Positions 1-9,189 are shown, counted from the first letter of the stretch. The stretch: 64,000 nt of DNA from Amphritea atlantica (GCF_018860855.1 NZ_JAHKQE010000023.1:124001-188000), one strand, 5' to 3'. The notes: generated from the sequence alone by a model not told the origin. Translations and numbers: made by a program.

Positions 1-1000
1 ACCCAGCAACCGCCATCACTAATGCCTCAGGAAAAGCCATAAACAAAGCGGCAATGGTCGAACCAAACAAGCCCGTCAGCAAGTAAAAACCGCCCGCCCA
101 GACCGCGGCCAAATAACGTTTGCTCGGGTCCTGCCCCGCTTCATTCCCCATACAGATGGCTGCAGTGATCGCCGCTAAGTTATAGGAAAAACCACCCAAA
201 GGCGCTAAGAGCACGCCCGTTAAACCGGTCCAGGTCAGTAACGGTGAAATAGGGGTGTCATATCCGTTGGCCCGCATCACCGCCACACCAGGGACGTTCT
301 GCGAGGCCATGGTGATAATAAATAATGGAATGCCGATACCGATGATACTTTGCAGATCAAATACCGGCGTTACCCAAACGGGAGTCGATAACTGCCACTG
401 TAGAACCTCTAGATTCAACTGCCCCTGAAAAAACGCCACCAGCGTACCAATCAATAACACTAGCGGAATCGTATAACGAGGCAAGGTAAGCTTGATCAAC
501 AGGAACCCCGCTAACATCAGCCCCACGAGTAATAGGTTAGTTCCCATCACCGTAAATAGATCAAGACCGAACTGCAGTAACACCCCTGCCAACATTGCCC
601 CAGCTAGCGGCATCGGCACATGATGCATGATCTTTTCAAACCAACCGGTAATACCACATACCAGAATCAACGCAGAGCTAAACATAAACAACCCGATCGC
701 TTCATTGATCGGCACGCCGGATAACGCCGTGACCAACAACGCGGCTCCGGGAGTCGACCACGCGGTTAAAATAGGGGTACGAAAATAGAGAGACAAACCG
801 ATACTGGTCAATCCCATGCCAATACCTAACGCCCATAACCAAGAACTCATTTCAGCCGCTGAGGCACCCGCAGCCCCTGCGGCCTGAAAGATAATCACCG
901 CCGAACTGGTATAACCCACCAAAACCGCGACAAAACCAGCGGATATATGCGACAGGCTGAAAAAACCACTGCGTTTTGAGCGACCCATTATTGATCCCAT
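1..1000 (-). CDS. benE: BenE-family benzoate/H+ symporter-like transporter (3' end cut by window edge)
   Basis: Translating the minus strand from the ATG at 998-1000 gives an open frame of more than 330 residues that runs off the left edge, so the C-terminus is missing. The product is highly hydrophobic, with many membrane segments, and reads like BenE permeases throughout, for example AWSTPGAALL, the run PLAGAMLAGVLL, and GGFSYNLAAITAAICMG near the cut end. BenE family members are about 390 residues and are annotated as benzoate/proton symporters of the inner membrane. No ben catabolic gene is visible here, so the true substrate is open. The gene diverges from an XRE-cupin regulator at 1124, and a palindromic operator lies between them, which suggests that the regulator controls this transporter. 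Family assignment is strong; the substrate is weak. Confidence 0.88.
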   Translation of the reverse strand, partial: MGSIMGRSKRSGFFSLSHISAGFVAVLVGYTSSAVIIFQAAGAAGASAAEMSSWLWALGIGMGLTSIGLSLYFRTPILTAWSTPGAALLVTALSGVPINEAIGLFMFSSALILVCGITGWFEKIMHHVPMPLAGAMLAGVLLQFGLDLFTVMGTNLLLVGLMLAGFLLIKLTLPRYTIPLVLLIGTLVAFFQGQLNLEVLQWQLSTPVWVTPVFDLQSIIGIGIPLFIITMASQNVPGVAVMRANGYDTPISPLLTWTGLTGVLLAPLGGFSYNLAAITAAICMGNEAGQDPSKRYLAAVWAGGFYLLTGLFGSTIAALFMAFPEALVMAVAG

Positions 1001-1030
1001 CCGAACAACCCCTTACACTTGATTTATTAC

Positions 1031-1086
1031 TTGTGCGCTATAACGTCCAAGACCAAAAGCGTATCATTGTGCGCTATAGCGCACAA
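1031..1086. promoter_or_regulatory. Two-copy palindromic operator between benE and the XRE-cupin regulator
   Basis: TTGTGCGCTATAGCGCACAA at 1067-1086 is a perfect 20-bp palindrome. A second copy at 1031-1050 matches it at 17 of 20 positions and starts 36 bp upstream. Both sit in the gap between the divergent benE (start 1000) and the regulator. XRE-type repressors bind such dyads, so autoregulation and control of benE are inferred. The palindrome also argues that the regulator starts at the GTG at 1124 and not at a codon upstream that would place the operator inside the gene. Confidence 0.7.
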
Positions 1087-1123
1087 CCAAAATATAGCCA
1101 TCGCCTCAATTGGAAATAAATCG

Positions 1124-1711
1124 GTGCAAGAGATTAATCAGAACCTCGCCAAACACTTGAAGCAACAGCGTCAGCAAAAAAACTGGAGCCTCGATCGAAC
1201 CGCCAGTGAAACCGGTGTGAGTAAAGCGATGCTCGGGCAAATTGAGCGAGGGGAATCCAGCCCAACCATTACCACGCTGTGGAAAATCGCCAGTGGATTT
1301 AACATCTCACTATCGAGTCTGATTGAACCGCCAACGGCAAGCAGCGATGCAACGGTCATTCCACTAGTGCTGGCACAACATAAATACCTAGCCAATGATA
1401 ATGCCCCTGTACCGCCGATTTTCCCCTATGATCCCCGCTTTGGATTTGAGATGTTTGAATTCATCCTTGATGCGGGTGTCGAACGACTCTCAGAGGCTCA
1501 CCGCCCCGGCGTAACAGAACATGTGGTGGTCATTAGCGGCACGATCCAGCTGCTTATTAACGATGAATGGCTAACGCTAACCCAAGGGGAGGCGATACGT
1601 TTTGCGGCGGACCAACCCCATGGTTATCGCAACAGCACTGATCACGCGGCTGTTTTTCACAATATCATTCACTACGGGCAGACTGCCGCTGATACACCCC
1701 ACGCAGACTGA
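1124..1711 (+). CDS. XRE-family transcriptional regulator with C-terminal cupin domain
   Basis: The product of about 196 residues has an N-terminal helix-turn-helix of the XRE/Cro type (RTASETGVSKAMLGQIERGE, then SPTITTLWKIA) and a C-terminal cupin_2-like beta barrel (around EHVVVISGTIQLLINDEWLTL and GEAIRFAADQPHGYRN). Regulators of this layout sense a small molecule with the cupin and repress a neighbouring transporter or catabolic gene. I chose the GTG at 1124 as start because it precedes the HTH directly, has a weak TGGA motif about 9 bases upstream, and leaves the palindromes at 1031-1086 outside the gene; the open frame itself extends up to 1019. It diverges from benE, its likely target. 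The ligand cannot be told from sequence. Confidence 0.88.
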   Translation: MQEINQNLAKHLKQQRQQKNWSLDRTASETGVSKAMLGQIERGESSPTITTLWKIASGFNISLSSLIEPPTASSDATVIPLVLAQHKYLANDNAPVPPIFPYDPRFGFEMFEFILDAGVERLSEAHRPGVTEHVVVISGTIQLLINDEWLTLTQGEAIRFAADQPHGYRNSTDHAAVFHNIIHYGQTAADTPHAD

Positions 1712-1749
1712 TTTATCATTCGGCATCTGCCCTATCGCTACTTTTAAGC

Positions 1750-1784
1750 TACCCTTAAACTAATCGATATAAACTATAAGGGTA
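1750..1784 (+). promoter_or_regulatory. Inverted repeat covering the dodecin ribosome binding site
   Basis: TACCCTTA at 1750-1757 and TAAGGGTA at 1777-1784 are perfect 8-base complements separated by 19 bases. The right arm contains AGGG, the only Shine-Dalgarno-like motif before the dodecin ATG at 1794. The stem could act as an operator around the TATAAA-like stretch in its loop or, if transcription begins upstream of 1750, as an RNA hairpin that hides the ribosome binding site. Which of these applies is inference. Confidence 0.4.
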
Positions 1785-1793
1785 ACAAACACT

Positions 1794-2009
1794 ATGTCTA
1801 ATCATCATACCTACAGAAAGATAGAGATAGTCGGTTCTTCACCCATCAGCTCTGATGATGCGATTCGAAATGCACTGGCCAAATGCAGTGAAACAATCAA
1901 AAATATGGACTGGTTCGAAGTCATTGAAACCCGAGGCCATATAGAGAATGGCCATATTGGGCACTTTCAGGTCACCCTAAAAGTTGGTTTTAGGCTTGAG
2001 AACAGCTGA
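1794..2009 (+). CDS. Dodecin family flavin-binding protein
   Basis: This 71-residue protein has the length and pattern of dodecins: YRKIEIVGSSPISSDDAIRNAL at the start (first strand and helix), a central MDWFEVIETRGHIENGHI with the tryptophan that stacks on flavin in the family, and a final strand FQVTLKVGFRLE. Dodecins assemble into hollow dodecamers in the cytoplasm that store or buffer FMN, riboflavin or related flavins. It stands alone between the XRE-cupin regulator and a convergent MscS gene. The ATG is preceded by AGGG about 11 bases upstream, which lies inside an inverted repeat. Identification rests on overall family resemblance and is confident. Confidence 0.9.
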   Translation: MSNHHTYRKIEIVGSSPISSDDAIRNALAKCSETIKNMDWFEVIETRGHIENGHIGHFQVTLKVGFRLENS

Positions 2010-2031
2010 AATGAATAGCTGATTTGAATAA

Positions 2032-2049
2032 CCGGCCCACCATGGCCGG
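2032..2049. terminator. GC-rich hairpin between convergent dodecin and mscS genes
   Basis: CCGGCC (2032-2037) and GGCCGG (2044-2049) form a 6-bp stem with a 6-base loop between the convergent genes. Neither side has a long T run, so it is at best a weak or factor-assisted terminator. Confidence 0.35.
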
Positions 2050-2100
2050 ACGGTGAGGTCAAATGCGCTGATAAGTTAAGGCATGGAACATTAGCCCTGT

Positions 2101-3174
2101 TCACTTGGGCGATGATGGTTGTCGCGCACTGCCCTGCTGCTCGCTATCCACATCCTGTTCGGGGTGTTCAAGGGATGTCATTTGATCGGTTTTTTCGCTA
2201 ATCACCTCGGTTAGGTGCTGTTTATCATCGCCTCTAGCACTTTTCATCTGCACCCCCAGTGCCTTTATCTCACTTTTCAGTTCCTCTTTTTTCTCTTCCC
2301 GCGCCTGTGCCTGTTCCGCTTTATCAAAGACAATCTCTTCCGGCTTAGATAGCTCCGTGCTGGCTGTTTTAATCACGGAGGCAGGTACTATTTTTGTTGT
2401 TTCGGACAGCTGCCGCTGATTCATAAAACGAGGAGAGACAATCTCGATGCCATTGCCATGCAATGTATCAAGGATAGCCCGATACAGATTAGAGCGGGTT
2501 GTCAGCAGACTTTTCACTTCGCTTAACAAGCCACTCACCCGATAGGTAATGGCGTGATCGCCCAGTTCGACGATCTGACAGAAAGGTTCGGCTAAACCGG
2601 CTTCTCCCGCCGCTTCGATCAGGAGATTTTCTACCTGCCCATGGTGCAGGTCATACCCTAGAGACAGAGTCACGGAAACAATCGCACCATCGGAGAGAAC
2701 AACTTCAACAGGATTGGTAATCAAATAAGTATTAGGCAGTGACACTAGCTCACGATGCTCTGTTTGAATCTCGGTATCCAGAAGCCCTCGTTCGGCCACC
2801 CGGCCAAAATGCTCCCCTACCCGGATAAAATCACCCACCCGAAAGGGACGCGTATTACGCAGCATTAACCCCGCCATTAAATTGGTGGTCACGGTCGTTG
2901 AGGAAAAGGCAATCAGGCCGGATACCAGCACACCAATCAACCCTATCACCTGGTTTCGAGTACTCTCGCTCACCGGCAATGCAATGGCAATCAACACCGT
3001 CGCCGCCAAGCTCAGTACCAGCATGATCAGCTGCCGCGGCAACCGACGCTCATTACCCATCTCAGGATGACGCGCTAACAATAACCAGTGCAGCGCCAGC
3101 AGCAACAGAACAACCAGTGCAACCGTGACAAACAACGGAATAAAGGCCATAACCTGATCAGACAGTTGTTCCAT
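2101..3174 (-). CDS. MscS-family mechanosensitive ion channel
   Basis: The protein (about 357 residues) has three N-terminal membrane helices, with the pore-lining helix and following beta domain recognisable in VTTNLMAGLMLRNTRPFRVGD and IRVGEHFGRVAERGLL, typical of MscS small-conductance channels that release solutes on hypo-osmotic shock. After the MscS fold a highly charged tail of roughly 90 residues follows (KAEQAQAREEKKEELKSEIK region) that looks like a coiled coil and is not part of the minimal family. I place the start at the ATG at 3174 because GAGGG sits 5 bases upstream of it; an upstream in-frame ATG at 3192 lacks a comparable site. It is followed by a small unknown gene on the opposite side of its promoter, on the same strand. 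Confidence 0.88.
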   Translation of the reverse strand: MEQLSDQVMAFIPLFVTVALVVLLLLALHWLLLARHPEMGNERRLPRQLIMLVLSLAATVLIAIALPVSESTRNQVIGLIGVLVSGLIAFSSTTVTTNLMAGLMLRNTRPFRVGDFIRVGEHFGRVAERGLLDTEIQTEHRELVSLPNTYLITNPVEVVLSDGAIVSVTLSLGYDLHHGQVENLLIEAAGEAGLAEPFCQIVELGDHAITYRVSGLLSEVKSLLTTRSNLYRAILDTLHGNGIEIVSPRFMNQRQLSETTKIVPASVIKTASTELSKPEEIVFDKAEQAQAREEKKEELKSEIKALGVQMKSARGDDKQHLTEVISEKTDQMTSLEHPEQDVDSEQQGSARQPSSPK

Positions 3175-3200
3175 AAATCCCTCAGACTGCATTATTCGAC

Positions 3201-3431
3201 TTAATCGCTAACAACTTTATAGGATACGTGCCAAATATCACAGATGTTCTGTATTGCCGTCAGTGTTTCCTTACCAGCATGACGAACCGTTACGCTGACA
3301 TATGCCGCCCTCGCCACCACTTTATGGCAGCCATCAATTTCTGATAGACGCAGAAAAAAAGCCTCTTCATCGGCTAGGCATTTAAATATCGGCGCGGTTA
3401 TTTCAAGCTGCATGGTTATAGAATACTCCAT
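3201..3431 (-). CDS. Small conserved-looking hypothetical protein, upstream of mscS
   Basis: A 76-residue acidic protein with no signal peptide or membrane segment. Alternating hydrophobic stretches (MQLEITAPIFKCLADEEAFFL, AAYVSVTVRHAGKETLTAIQNI, WHVSYKVVSD) suggest a small alpha/beta fold. I do not recognise the family. An in-frame ATG six codons further in is an alternative start. The stop is 26 bases before the MscS start and the strands agree, so the two could be co-transcribed, and an osmotic or envelope role would be a guess only. Confidence 0.55.
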   Translation of the reverse strand: MEYSITMQLEITAPIFKCLADEEAFFLRLSEIDGCHKVVARAAYVSVTVRHAGKETLTAIQNICDIWHVSYKVVSD

Positions 3432-3471
3432 TATGTGGGTATCTGCCGCTCGCTAATCTAGCGCTACAGCA

Positions 3472-4038
3472 TCAAAACCAATAGACGGGATAATGTCGTC
3501 CTGGATTGCGCGACATATTGTTAACCAGCAGGGCAACCAGCAACATAACCATTGCCCCAGATAGGATAGGTGAGACGACATACAGATAGCCCATCGCATG
3601 GATACTGTCACCACCGATAATAGCAATCAGAGCGGTTGCGCCACCCGGAGGATGCAGCGTGCGGGTAAAATGCATCGCAACAATCGCTAAAGACACCGCC
3701 AAGGGAGCCGCAAACACCGACTGATCCCCTAGGAACAGATAGATCGTTACACCGATCAACGCCGATACCACATGGCCGCCAACAATATTGCGAGGTTGAG
3801 AGAACTCAGCCAGCGGAGCGCCATAAATAAGTACGGCAGAGGCGCCAAATGAACCAATCAACAGTAGATTATCCATCCCTAGATGGTGCAGTTCGCGTCC
3901 CATGACCGAGATAATTAAAATACCCATAAAAGCCCCAACCCAGGACCAAACAATCTTTTTCAGCGGTTTACGCGGAGGGCAATGCCCTTTGGTTTTCATA
4001 CGCGCAAAATAGTTCTTCATGTTAATACGACCCAACAC
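3472..4038 (-). CDS. HPP family integral membrane protein
   Basis: The 188-residue product carries the HPP family hallmark TLHPPGGATALIAIIGG together with GSFGASAVLIYGAPLAEFSQPRN and four predicted membrane helices. Bacterial HPP proteins are inner-membrane proteins; some plant and cyanobacterial members transport nitrite, but for most bacteria the substrate is unproven. The first start is a GTG at 4038 with GAGGG about 9 bases upstream; an ATG at 4020 is a plausible alternative. It is a single gene, with 307 bases before the aminopeptidase gene. A possible nitrogen-oxide link with the distant nos cluster is speculation. Confidence 0.85.
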   Translation of the reverse strand: MLGRINMKNYFARMKTKGHCPPRKPLKKIVWSWVGAFMGILIISVMGRELHHLGMDNLLLIGSFGASAVLIYGAPLAEFSQPRNIVGGHVVSALIGVTIYLFLGDQSVFAAPLAVSLAIVAMHFTRTLHPPGGATALIAIIGGDSIHAMGYLYVVSPILSGAMVMLLVALLVNNMSRNPGRHYPVYWF

Positions 4039-4290
4039 ATCAGCTTGCCCTCGCCTATTACCTCATTGGTAAAGGTCGAAGGTATTTTTTACCAGACAAT
4101 TTAGTGGCGGGGATTCTATCAAAACCGCGCAGAGAAGCTTAAATAAATTAATTCACGTCAACTCAAAATTCATTCACCTGAACAATTCAGAGGCTAGAGG
4201 CAGCAAGATGAGGGTAAACGATGACAGACGGTTTATTTCAACGTCCGTTAGAACACGAGGCAGCAGGTAGATCGGACGCTCATAGCAACA

Positions 4291-4318
4291 GGCCGGACTA
4301 TATCGCTATAGCCCGGCC
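4291..4318. repeat. Strong hairpin downstream of the apeB operon
   Basis: GGCCGG-A-CTATA (4291-4302) pairs with TATAG-C-CCGGCC (4307-4318) around a 4-base loop, giving 11 pairs with one internal mismatch. It follows the apeB stop by about 27 bases on the minus strand. No U run follows, so it may be a 3' end-stabilising or Rho-associated hairpin. The remainder of the 4039-4345 gap shows nothing else recognisable. Confidence 0.5.
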
Positions 4319-4345
4319 CGAGATTTAACGGGGAATGTAAAAAGT

Positions 4346-5644
4346 TTATACCCGCTCCTGCTGATAGTAACGCTTCAACACTTTCGCCAAGCTGACAGGG
4401 TCATCACTACCGGCCAGTTCACGAATGGAATGCATCGCCAATTGTGGTACACCAATATCAACCGTTTTCACGCCGATCTCGGCAGCGGTAATTGGACCAA
4501 TGGTGCTACCACAGCCCATATCACTGCGAACAACAAAGGACTGCAATGTCACAGCTTCCTGTCGAGCTATATGACGAAACAACGAAGCAGTTTCACTGTT
4601 GGTGGCATAGCGCTGATTGGCATTGATCTTAATCACTGCACCGGCGTTCATCCGTGGGCCATGATTACCATCATGCTTATCGGCAAAGTTAGGATGCACC
4701 GCATGGGCGTTATCCACCGACACCATCATCGAGTTGGCAATCATTCGACTACGGGATTCAGGGTCCGGTTGTAAACGTTCGAGCAACTGTTTCAACATCG
4801 GTCCCTGCGCGCCTGCAGCGCTCATGCTGCCCACCTCTTCATGATCGTTACAAACCAACAGGCAGCTCTGTTCAGAATCGGACTCAATCAACGCCTGCAT
4901 ACCAATAAAGCAACTCAGAAGGTTATCCAACCGAGCCGAGGCAAAAAATTCATTATTTAAACCGATATAAGCGGGCTTCTGCACATCATAGAAACACAGC
5001 TCGTAATCAAGAATTTCCGCTACGTCATCAATATGCTTAGTGGATAACTCATTTTTCAGAACGTCACGCAGTTTGATCTTAGCATCGCCCTGCAATTGAG
5101 CCATGATCGGTGGCAGATCCGTTTGTGGATTAACATTCAGTCCCTGATTTACATCTCGGTTAAGGTGAATGGCGAGATTCGGAATCACCGCAATTGGCCG
5201 TTCAAAATTCACCAATTCACTGCGCAAAGAGCCATCCGTACTGAGGTAGTTAACCCGCCCCGCCAACGATAGATCCCGATCAAACCAAGGATTAAGCAGT
5301 GCACCGCCGTAAACTTCGACTCCCACACGCAAGCATCCTTGACTTTCAGTTTCGGGATTCGGCTTAACTTTCAAACAGGGACTATCGGTATGAGCGCCCA
5401 CCATGCGAATACCCGAGTGGGTCAAATCGGCATTTACCGCTAAGTTCCAAGCAATAATAGATGACTCATTGCGCACAATAAAATAACGTCCACCGGGCCT
5501 GACGTTCCAGACATCCTGCTCTTGAAGCTCAATAAAACCCGCTTCCTGTAATCGTCCACGCATTTCATAAACAGCATGAAAAGGGGTCGGCGACGCCGCT
5601 AGAAATTCAAATAGTTGATTATTAAACTCTTGTTTTTGCATCAT
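4346..5644 (-). CDS. apeB: M18 family aminopeptidase (probable aspartyl-type aminopeptidase)
   Basis: At 432 residues this is the usual length of bacterial M18 aminopeptidases (ApeB type). Metal-binding and catalytic motifs are visible in order: [45 protein letters not shown] with the catalytic Glu pair, [14 protein letters not shown] and, near the end, [13 protein letters not shown]. The enzyme is a cytoplasmic dinuclear-zinc exopeptidase that removes N-terminal, often acidic, residues. Its ATG overlaps the stop of the upstream FKBP lipoprotein gene (ATGATG over TGA at 5641-5644), so the two are translationally coupled. A peptide turnover role is known for the family; why it is paired with an envelope isomerase is not evident. 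Confidence 0.93.
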   Translation of the reverse strand: MMQKQEFNNQLFEFLAASPTPFHAVYEMRGRLQEAGFIELQEQDVWNVRPGGRYFIVRNESSIIAWNLAVNADLTHSGIRMVGAHTDSPCLKVKPNPETESQGCLRVGVEVYGGALLNPWFDRDLSLAGRVNYLSTDGSLRSELVNFERPIAVIPNLAIHLNRDVNQGLNVNPQTDLPPIMAQLQGDAKIKLRDVLKNELSTKHIDDVAEILDYELCFYDVQKPAYIGLNNEFFASARLDNLLSCFIGMQALIESDSEQSCLLVCNDHEEVGSMSAAGAQGPMLKQLLERLQPDPESRSRMIANSMMVSVDNAHAVHPNFADKHDGNHGPRMNAGAVIKINANQRYATNSETASLFRHIARQEAVTLQSFVVRSDMGCGSTIGPITAAEIGVKTVDIGVPQLAMHSIRELAGSDDPVSLAKVLKRYYQQERV

Positions 5645-6165
5645 TTATCAGCCTTTTCCTCAGGCAGGATTTCTAACAACTCAATTTCAAAAATAAGGGC
5701 TGAATTAGCCGGCACCATACCACCGGGGCTACGGGCACCGTAGGCTAACTCGGACGGTAGGTAAATTTTCCAACGCGCCCCCGGTGACATTTTAAGCAGC
5801 GCCAAGCGCCACCCTTTTATCACATCCTTTATGGTAAAGACCGGTTGTTCCGCTTTTAGCGCTGACCCTTCAAACTCTTCGCCATCAACAGTCCAACCGG
5901 TATAACGTACTCTAACTCGATCAAGCACCCGAGGTGTTGGCCCTTGTGCCGGCTGTAATATCTCATATTGCAACCCTGAATCGGTTACAACAACCCCTTC
6001 TCGCTGGGCATTATCTGCCAGAAAACGATTACCCGCTTTCTTCGTATCATCATTCAGTGCTTTATCTAACAACTGCTGACGAAACTGCTTTTCCTCTTCA
6101 CTTTTACCGCAACCGCTGATAAGGGTGACTAACAGCGATAAAAATACAACACTCACAACTCGCAT
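5641..6165 (-). CDS. FKBP-type peptidyl-prolyl isomerase lipoprotein
   Basis: A signal sequence ends in the lipobox ISGC, giving a lipidated Cys19 from the ATG at 6165 (a GTG six bases upstream is an alternative). A short charged FkpA/Mip-like N-terminal region of about 40 residues follows, then a complete FKBP domain: [59 protein letters not shown] and [10 protein letters not shown]. It should catalyse cis-trans proline isomerisation in the periplasm from a membrane anchor. It overlaps and precedes the M18 aminopeptidase gene. The N-terminal dimerisation region is shorter than in FkpA (about 270 residues), so it is a small variant. Confidence 0.9.
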   Translation of the reverse strand: MRVVSVVFLSLLVTLISGCGKSEEEKQFRQQLLDKALNDDTKKAGNRFLADNAQREGVVVTDSGLQYEILQPAQGPTPRVLDRVRVRYTGWTVDGEEFEGSALKAEQPVFTIKDVIKGWRLALLKMSPGARWKIYLPSELAYGARSPGGMVPANSALIFEIELLEILPEEKADK

Positions 6166-6329
6166 AATCACAATAGCAGTACCCGCTTCAATTAATAAAC
6201 AAGAGTTAAGCTGTTGATTTTACATCAGCACGCGACAAGACTACACTCAGATTTTCTGAGTTACGGAACCAAGCTGGTCATTTGTCTGTCTCAGATACTA
6301 TATGTAGTCGCAAATCAGGAACATACAGC

Positions 6330-8411
6330 TTGAAATATACCCGCCAATTACGTCACATGCTCGCCCCTTCACTTGTTCTGAGCCTGCTGATAGCGCTTCC
6401 AACAAGCGCCATGACAACTGCTTTGCAACCGGAGCCAATTCATCAGCAAACCATCGCTGATATTGTCACCTCCCTCAATCAGGACCACTATAATAGTATC
6501 GTTTTGAATGATGCGCTCTCCAGTAAAGTACTGGATCAGTATTTAGAAAGTTTAGACCCATCTAAAGCATTCTTTTATAAATCGGATATTGAAGACTTCG
6601 AGCAGTACCGAACACTGATCGACGATGAAATCCGTCAAGGTGACTTGACGGCAGCTTATGCCATCTTCAATCGCTACCAGCAGCGCTCTCAGGATCGGCT
6701 GGAAAAACTGGTCGCCACGCTTGAAAACCCTGACTATAAAGTAGATTTCAGTATCGATGAAAGCATTCAAATCGATCGCGAAGATAGTCAATGGCCTGCC
6801 AACGAAGCAGAGATGAATGAGTTTTGGCGTAAACGGTTAAAAAGCGCATTATTGGGCCTAAAAATTGCCGACAAATCCATCGACGAAGCCAAAGAGCTGT
6901 TGATTAAACGCTATAAAAGCCAGCTAAAACGCGCCACGCAAACCAACAGCGAAGATGTATTCCAAAACTTCGCCAACGCCTTAACCAAACAGTTTGACCC
7001 ACACACACAATACTTTTCACCCCGCCTATCGGAAAACTTTAATATCAATATGAGCCTTTCGCTGGAAGGTATCGGTGCAGTATTACAGAGCGAAAATGAA
7101 AATACCAAAGTTGTCCGTCTGGTACCGGCAGGCCCCGCCGATAAAGCTGGCCAGCTAAAACCCGCTGACCTGATTGTCGGTGTCGGCCAAGGAGAAGATG
7201 GCGAGATTGAAGATGTGGTCGGCTGGCGTCTAGATGAAGTCGTTGACCTAATCCGTGGCCCAAAAGATAGCGTCGTGAGACTCAACATTATTCCTGCGGA
7301 TGGCGATGATACACAGCAAAAAGTGATTAAAATCACCCGTAATAAAGTTAAGCTTGAAGAGCAAGCAGCACAAAGCAAGATTATTAAGCTTGAACATGAA
7401 GGCAAGCCCTATAAACTTGGCGTGATCAGCATCCCTGCTTTTTACATCGACTTTGCCGCCCTACAGCGCGGCGACCCGAATTACAAAAGTACCACCCGCG
7501 ATACCGCTAAATTGATCAACGAATTGAAAGCCGAAGGAATTGACGGTCTGATCATCGACCTACGTAATAATGGCGGTGGTTCTCTGCGTGAAGCCAACGA
7601 CCTAGTCGGCTTATTTATCAGCCGAGGCCCAACAGTGCAAATCAGAGATCCATTGGACCGCGTTAACATTCAGGCGGACCTTGATCCTCGAGTAGCCTAC
7701 AACGGCCCTATGGCGGTATTGGTTAACCGTCTTAGCGCCTCCGCTTCAGAAATATTTGCCGGCGCTATTCAAGATTATCAACGCGGCCTCATTGTCGGTA
7801 GCCAGACCTTCGGTAAAGGGACTGTGCAGACTCTATCACCACTCCATCATGGTCAAATTAAACTGACCCATGCTAAGTTTTATCGCATCTCTGGTGAGAG
7901 TACCCAACATAAGGGCGTGATACCCGATGTTGCCCTGCCAACCATTTATGACACCGATCAGATTGGTGAGAGTGCGCTTGATGGAGCCCTGCCTTGGGAC
8001 ACAGTGTCTGAGATTCCTCATCAGCGTTACATTAACCTTAAATCAATCCTGCCAGCGCTAACGAGTCGACACCAAGAGCGGACCAAATTCGACCCCGACT
8101 TCCTCTTCATGAATGCACAAATTAAGCGAATGCATGAGGATAAGCAGGATAAAGAGGTATCACTGAACGAAGCAACCATTAAAACGGAACGAGAAACCTC
8201 TGAGCAGTGGCTGTTAGATCAAGAAAACAAACGTCGGAAAGCGAAAAACCTATCAACCATCAGTGAACTGTCTGACCTAGACGACCTGCTGGAAAAAGAT
8301 TCGCAAGGCCGCACCATTAGCCCATCACAGGAAGCCCTACTCAGCGAAACCGGTAATGTCTTACTCGATATGATTGAACTCACCAATAAATATGTCGCCG
8401 TTAAAAACTGA
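6330..8411 (+). CDS. prc: Tail-specific periplasmic protease Prc (Tsp), S41 family
   Basis: This long S41 peptidase has a signal peptide (KYTRQLRHMLAPSLVLSLLI), an N-terminal helical domain, a PDZ domain around GIGAVLQSENENTKVVRLVP, and the catalytic core. Using the spacing of E. coli Prc, the Ser-Asp-Lys set is at residues 471, 482 and 496 (RLSASASEIFAGAIQDYQRG, then QTFGKGTVQ), all conserved. I chose the TTG at 6330 because AGGA lies 9 bases upstream and the basic signal peptide n-region begins there; an open frame continues to a TTG at 6282 without a ribosome site. The product is about 693 residues, like E. coli Prc at about 680. Prc trims lipoproteins and cell-wall hydrolases such as MepS in E. 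coli. A small membrane-anchored protein gene follows after 19 bases. Confidence 0.93.
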   Translation: MKYTRQLRHMLAPSLVLSLLIALPTSAMTTALQPEPIHQQTIADIVTSLNQDHYNSIVLNDALSSKVLDQYLESLDPSKAFFYKSDIEDFEQYRTLIDDEIRQGDLTAAYAIFNRYQQRSQDRLEKLVATLENPDYKVDFSIDESIQIDREDSQWPANEAEMNEFWRKRLKSALLGLKIADKSIDEAKELLIKRYKSQLKRATQTNSEDVFQNFANALTKQFDPHTQYFSPRLSENFNINMSLSLEGIGAVLQSENENTKVVRLVPAGPADKAGQLKPADLIVGVGQGEDGEIEDVVGWRLDEVVDLIRGPKDSVVRLNIIPADGDDTQQKVIKITRNKVKLEEQAAQSKIIKLEHEGKPYKLGVISIPAFYIDFAALQRGDPNYKSTTRDTAKLINELKAEGIDGLIIDLRNNGGGSLREANDLVGLFISRGPTVQIRDPLDRVNIQADLDPRVAYNGPMAVLVNRLSASASEIFAGAIQDYQRGLIVGSQTFGKGTVQTLSPLHHGQIKLTHAKFYRISGESTQHKGVIPDVALPTIYDTDQIGESALDGALPWDTVSEIPHQRYINLKSILPALTSRHQERTKFDPDFLFMNAQIKRMHEDKQDKEVSLNEATIKTERETSEQWLLDQENKRRKAKNLSTISELSDLDDLLEKDSQGRTISPSQEALLSETGNVLLDMIELTNKYVAVKN

Positions 8412-8430
8412 TCGGTAAAGAGACGATTCG

Positions 8431-9189
8431 ATGCAGCTAAGCAAGCTAAAACTGATGCTTTTTATCGGCGCGCCGTTAATGCTGATTATTGCCGCACTGG
8501 TGGGGTATTTCATCTACTCCACCATCAGTGCTCAACAGGCAGAAAATCGTAAAAAAGTTGAAAACTTTGGTGAGTTAGTCATACCAATGGATGCGTCCGC
8601 CTCATCATCGCCGACCGACCCAAGTATCACACAAGAGAATATATCCCCCACTCAGCGAATCATCATCACCCTCAAAGATGAACGCAGCGAACTGCTGAAA
8701 AAAACGGTGGTGATGCAGGATAAAATTAACAGCTTAGAAGCACAAGTTGCCGAACTCGAACGTTATAAACGCACCAATGAACGCTACGCGCCTCATACAT
8801 TTAATGAGGAAGTGTCCACCGTTCATGCGCGGATGAAGCAATTACTGAGCAGTCAGGCAGAATCCAAACGATTCACCAGCACCCAAATCAAAGGGATGGC
8901 GGCCGCAGCCGCACAAGAGTACAAACGTTATCTAACCATACATAAGCTACTCCTCGACCAAGATCAGATCGACACGATCGTCAACAACCACCTATCAGCC
9001 TATGCATACTGTATTGGTGACGGCATGGATATCGCGGCGAATAACCGTGAAGAGGAGCTGCTAGTAGTGGAATACTTTAAAACATCCAAAACGGAACTCA
9101 TGTCCAGTCGATTAAAAAGCGACCTTAAGGCCATTATTAAACCCTGCCAAGAGCTCTTAGCGGAACGACTCGCTTACCTAACCCCCTAA
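8431..9189 (+). CDS. Hypothetical membrane-anchored coiled-coil protein
   Basis: The 252-residue product has one hydrophobic segment at residues 8-31 (LMLFIGAPLMLIIAALVGYF) after a short basic start, a low-complexity Ser/Thr/Pro linker, a predicted coiled coil around residues 80-115 (KDERSELLKKTVVMQDKI, LEAQVAELERYKR) and a helical C-terminal domain containing three cysteines (YCIGDGMD, KPCQELL). It is probably an inner-membrane protein with a periplasmic body. I do not recognise the family. It begins 19 bases after prc and likely shares its transcript, so a role in envelope quality control or as a Prc adaptor or substrate is possible but only inferred. Confidence 0.75.
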   Translation: MQLSKLKLMLFIGAPLMLIIAALVGYFIYSTISAQQAENRKKVENFGELVIPMDASASSSPTDPSITQENISPTQRIIITLKDERSELLKKTVVMQDKINSLEAQVAELERYKRTNERYAPHTFNEEVSTVHARMKQLLSSQAESKRFTSTQIKGMAAAAAQEYKRYLTIHKLLLDQDQIDTIVNNHLSAYAYCIGDGMDIAANNREEELLVVEYFKTSKTELMSSRLKSDLKAIIKPCQELLAERLAYLTP

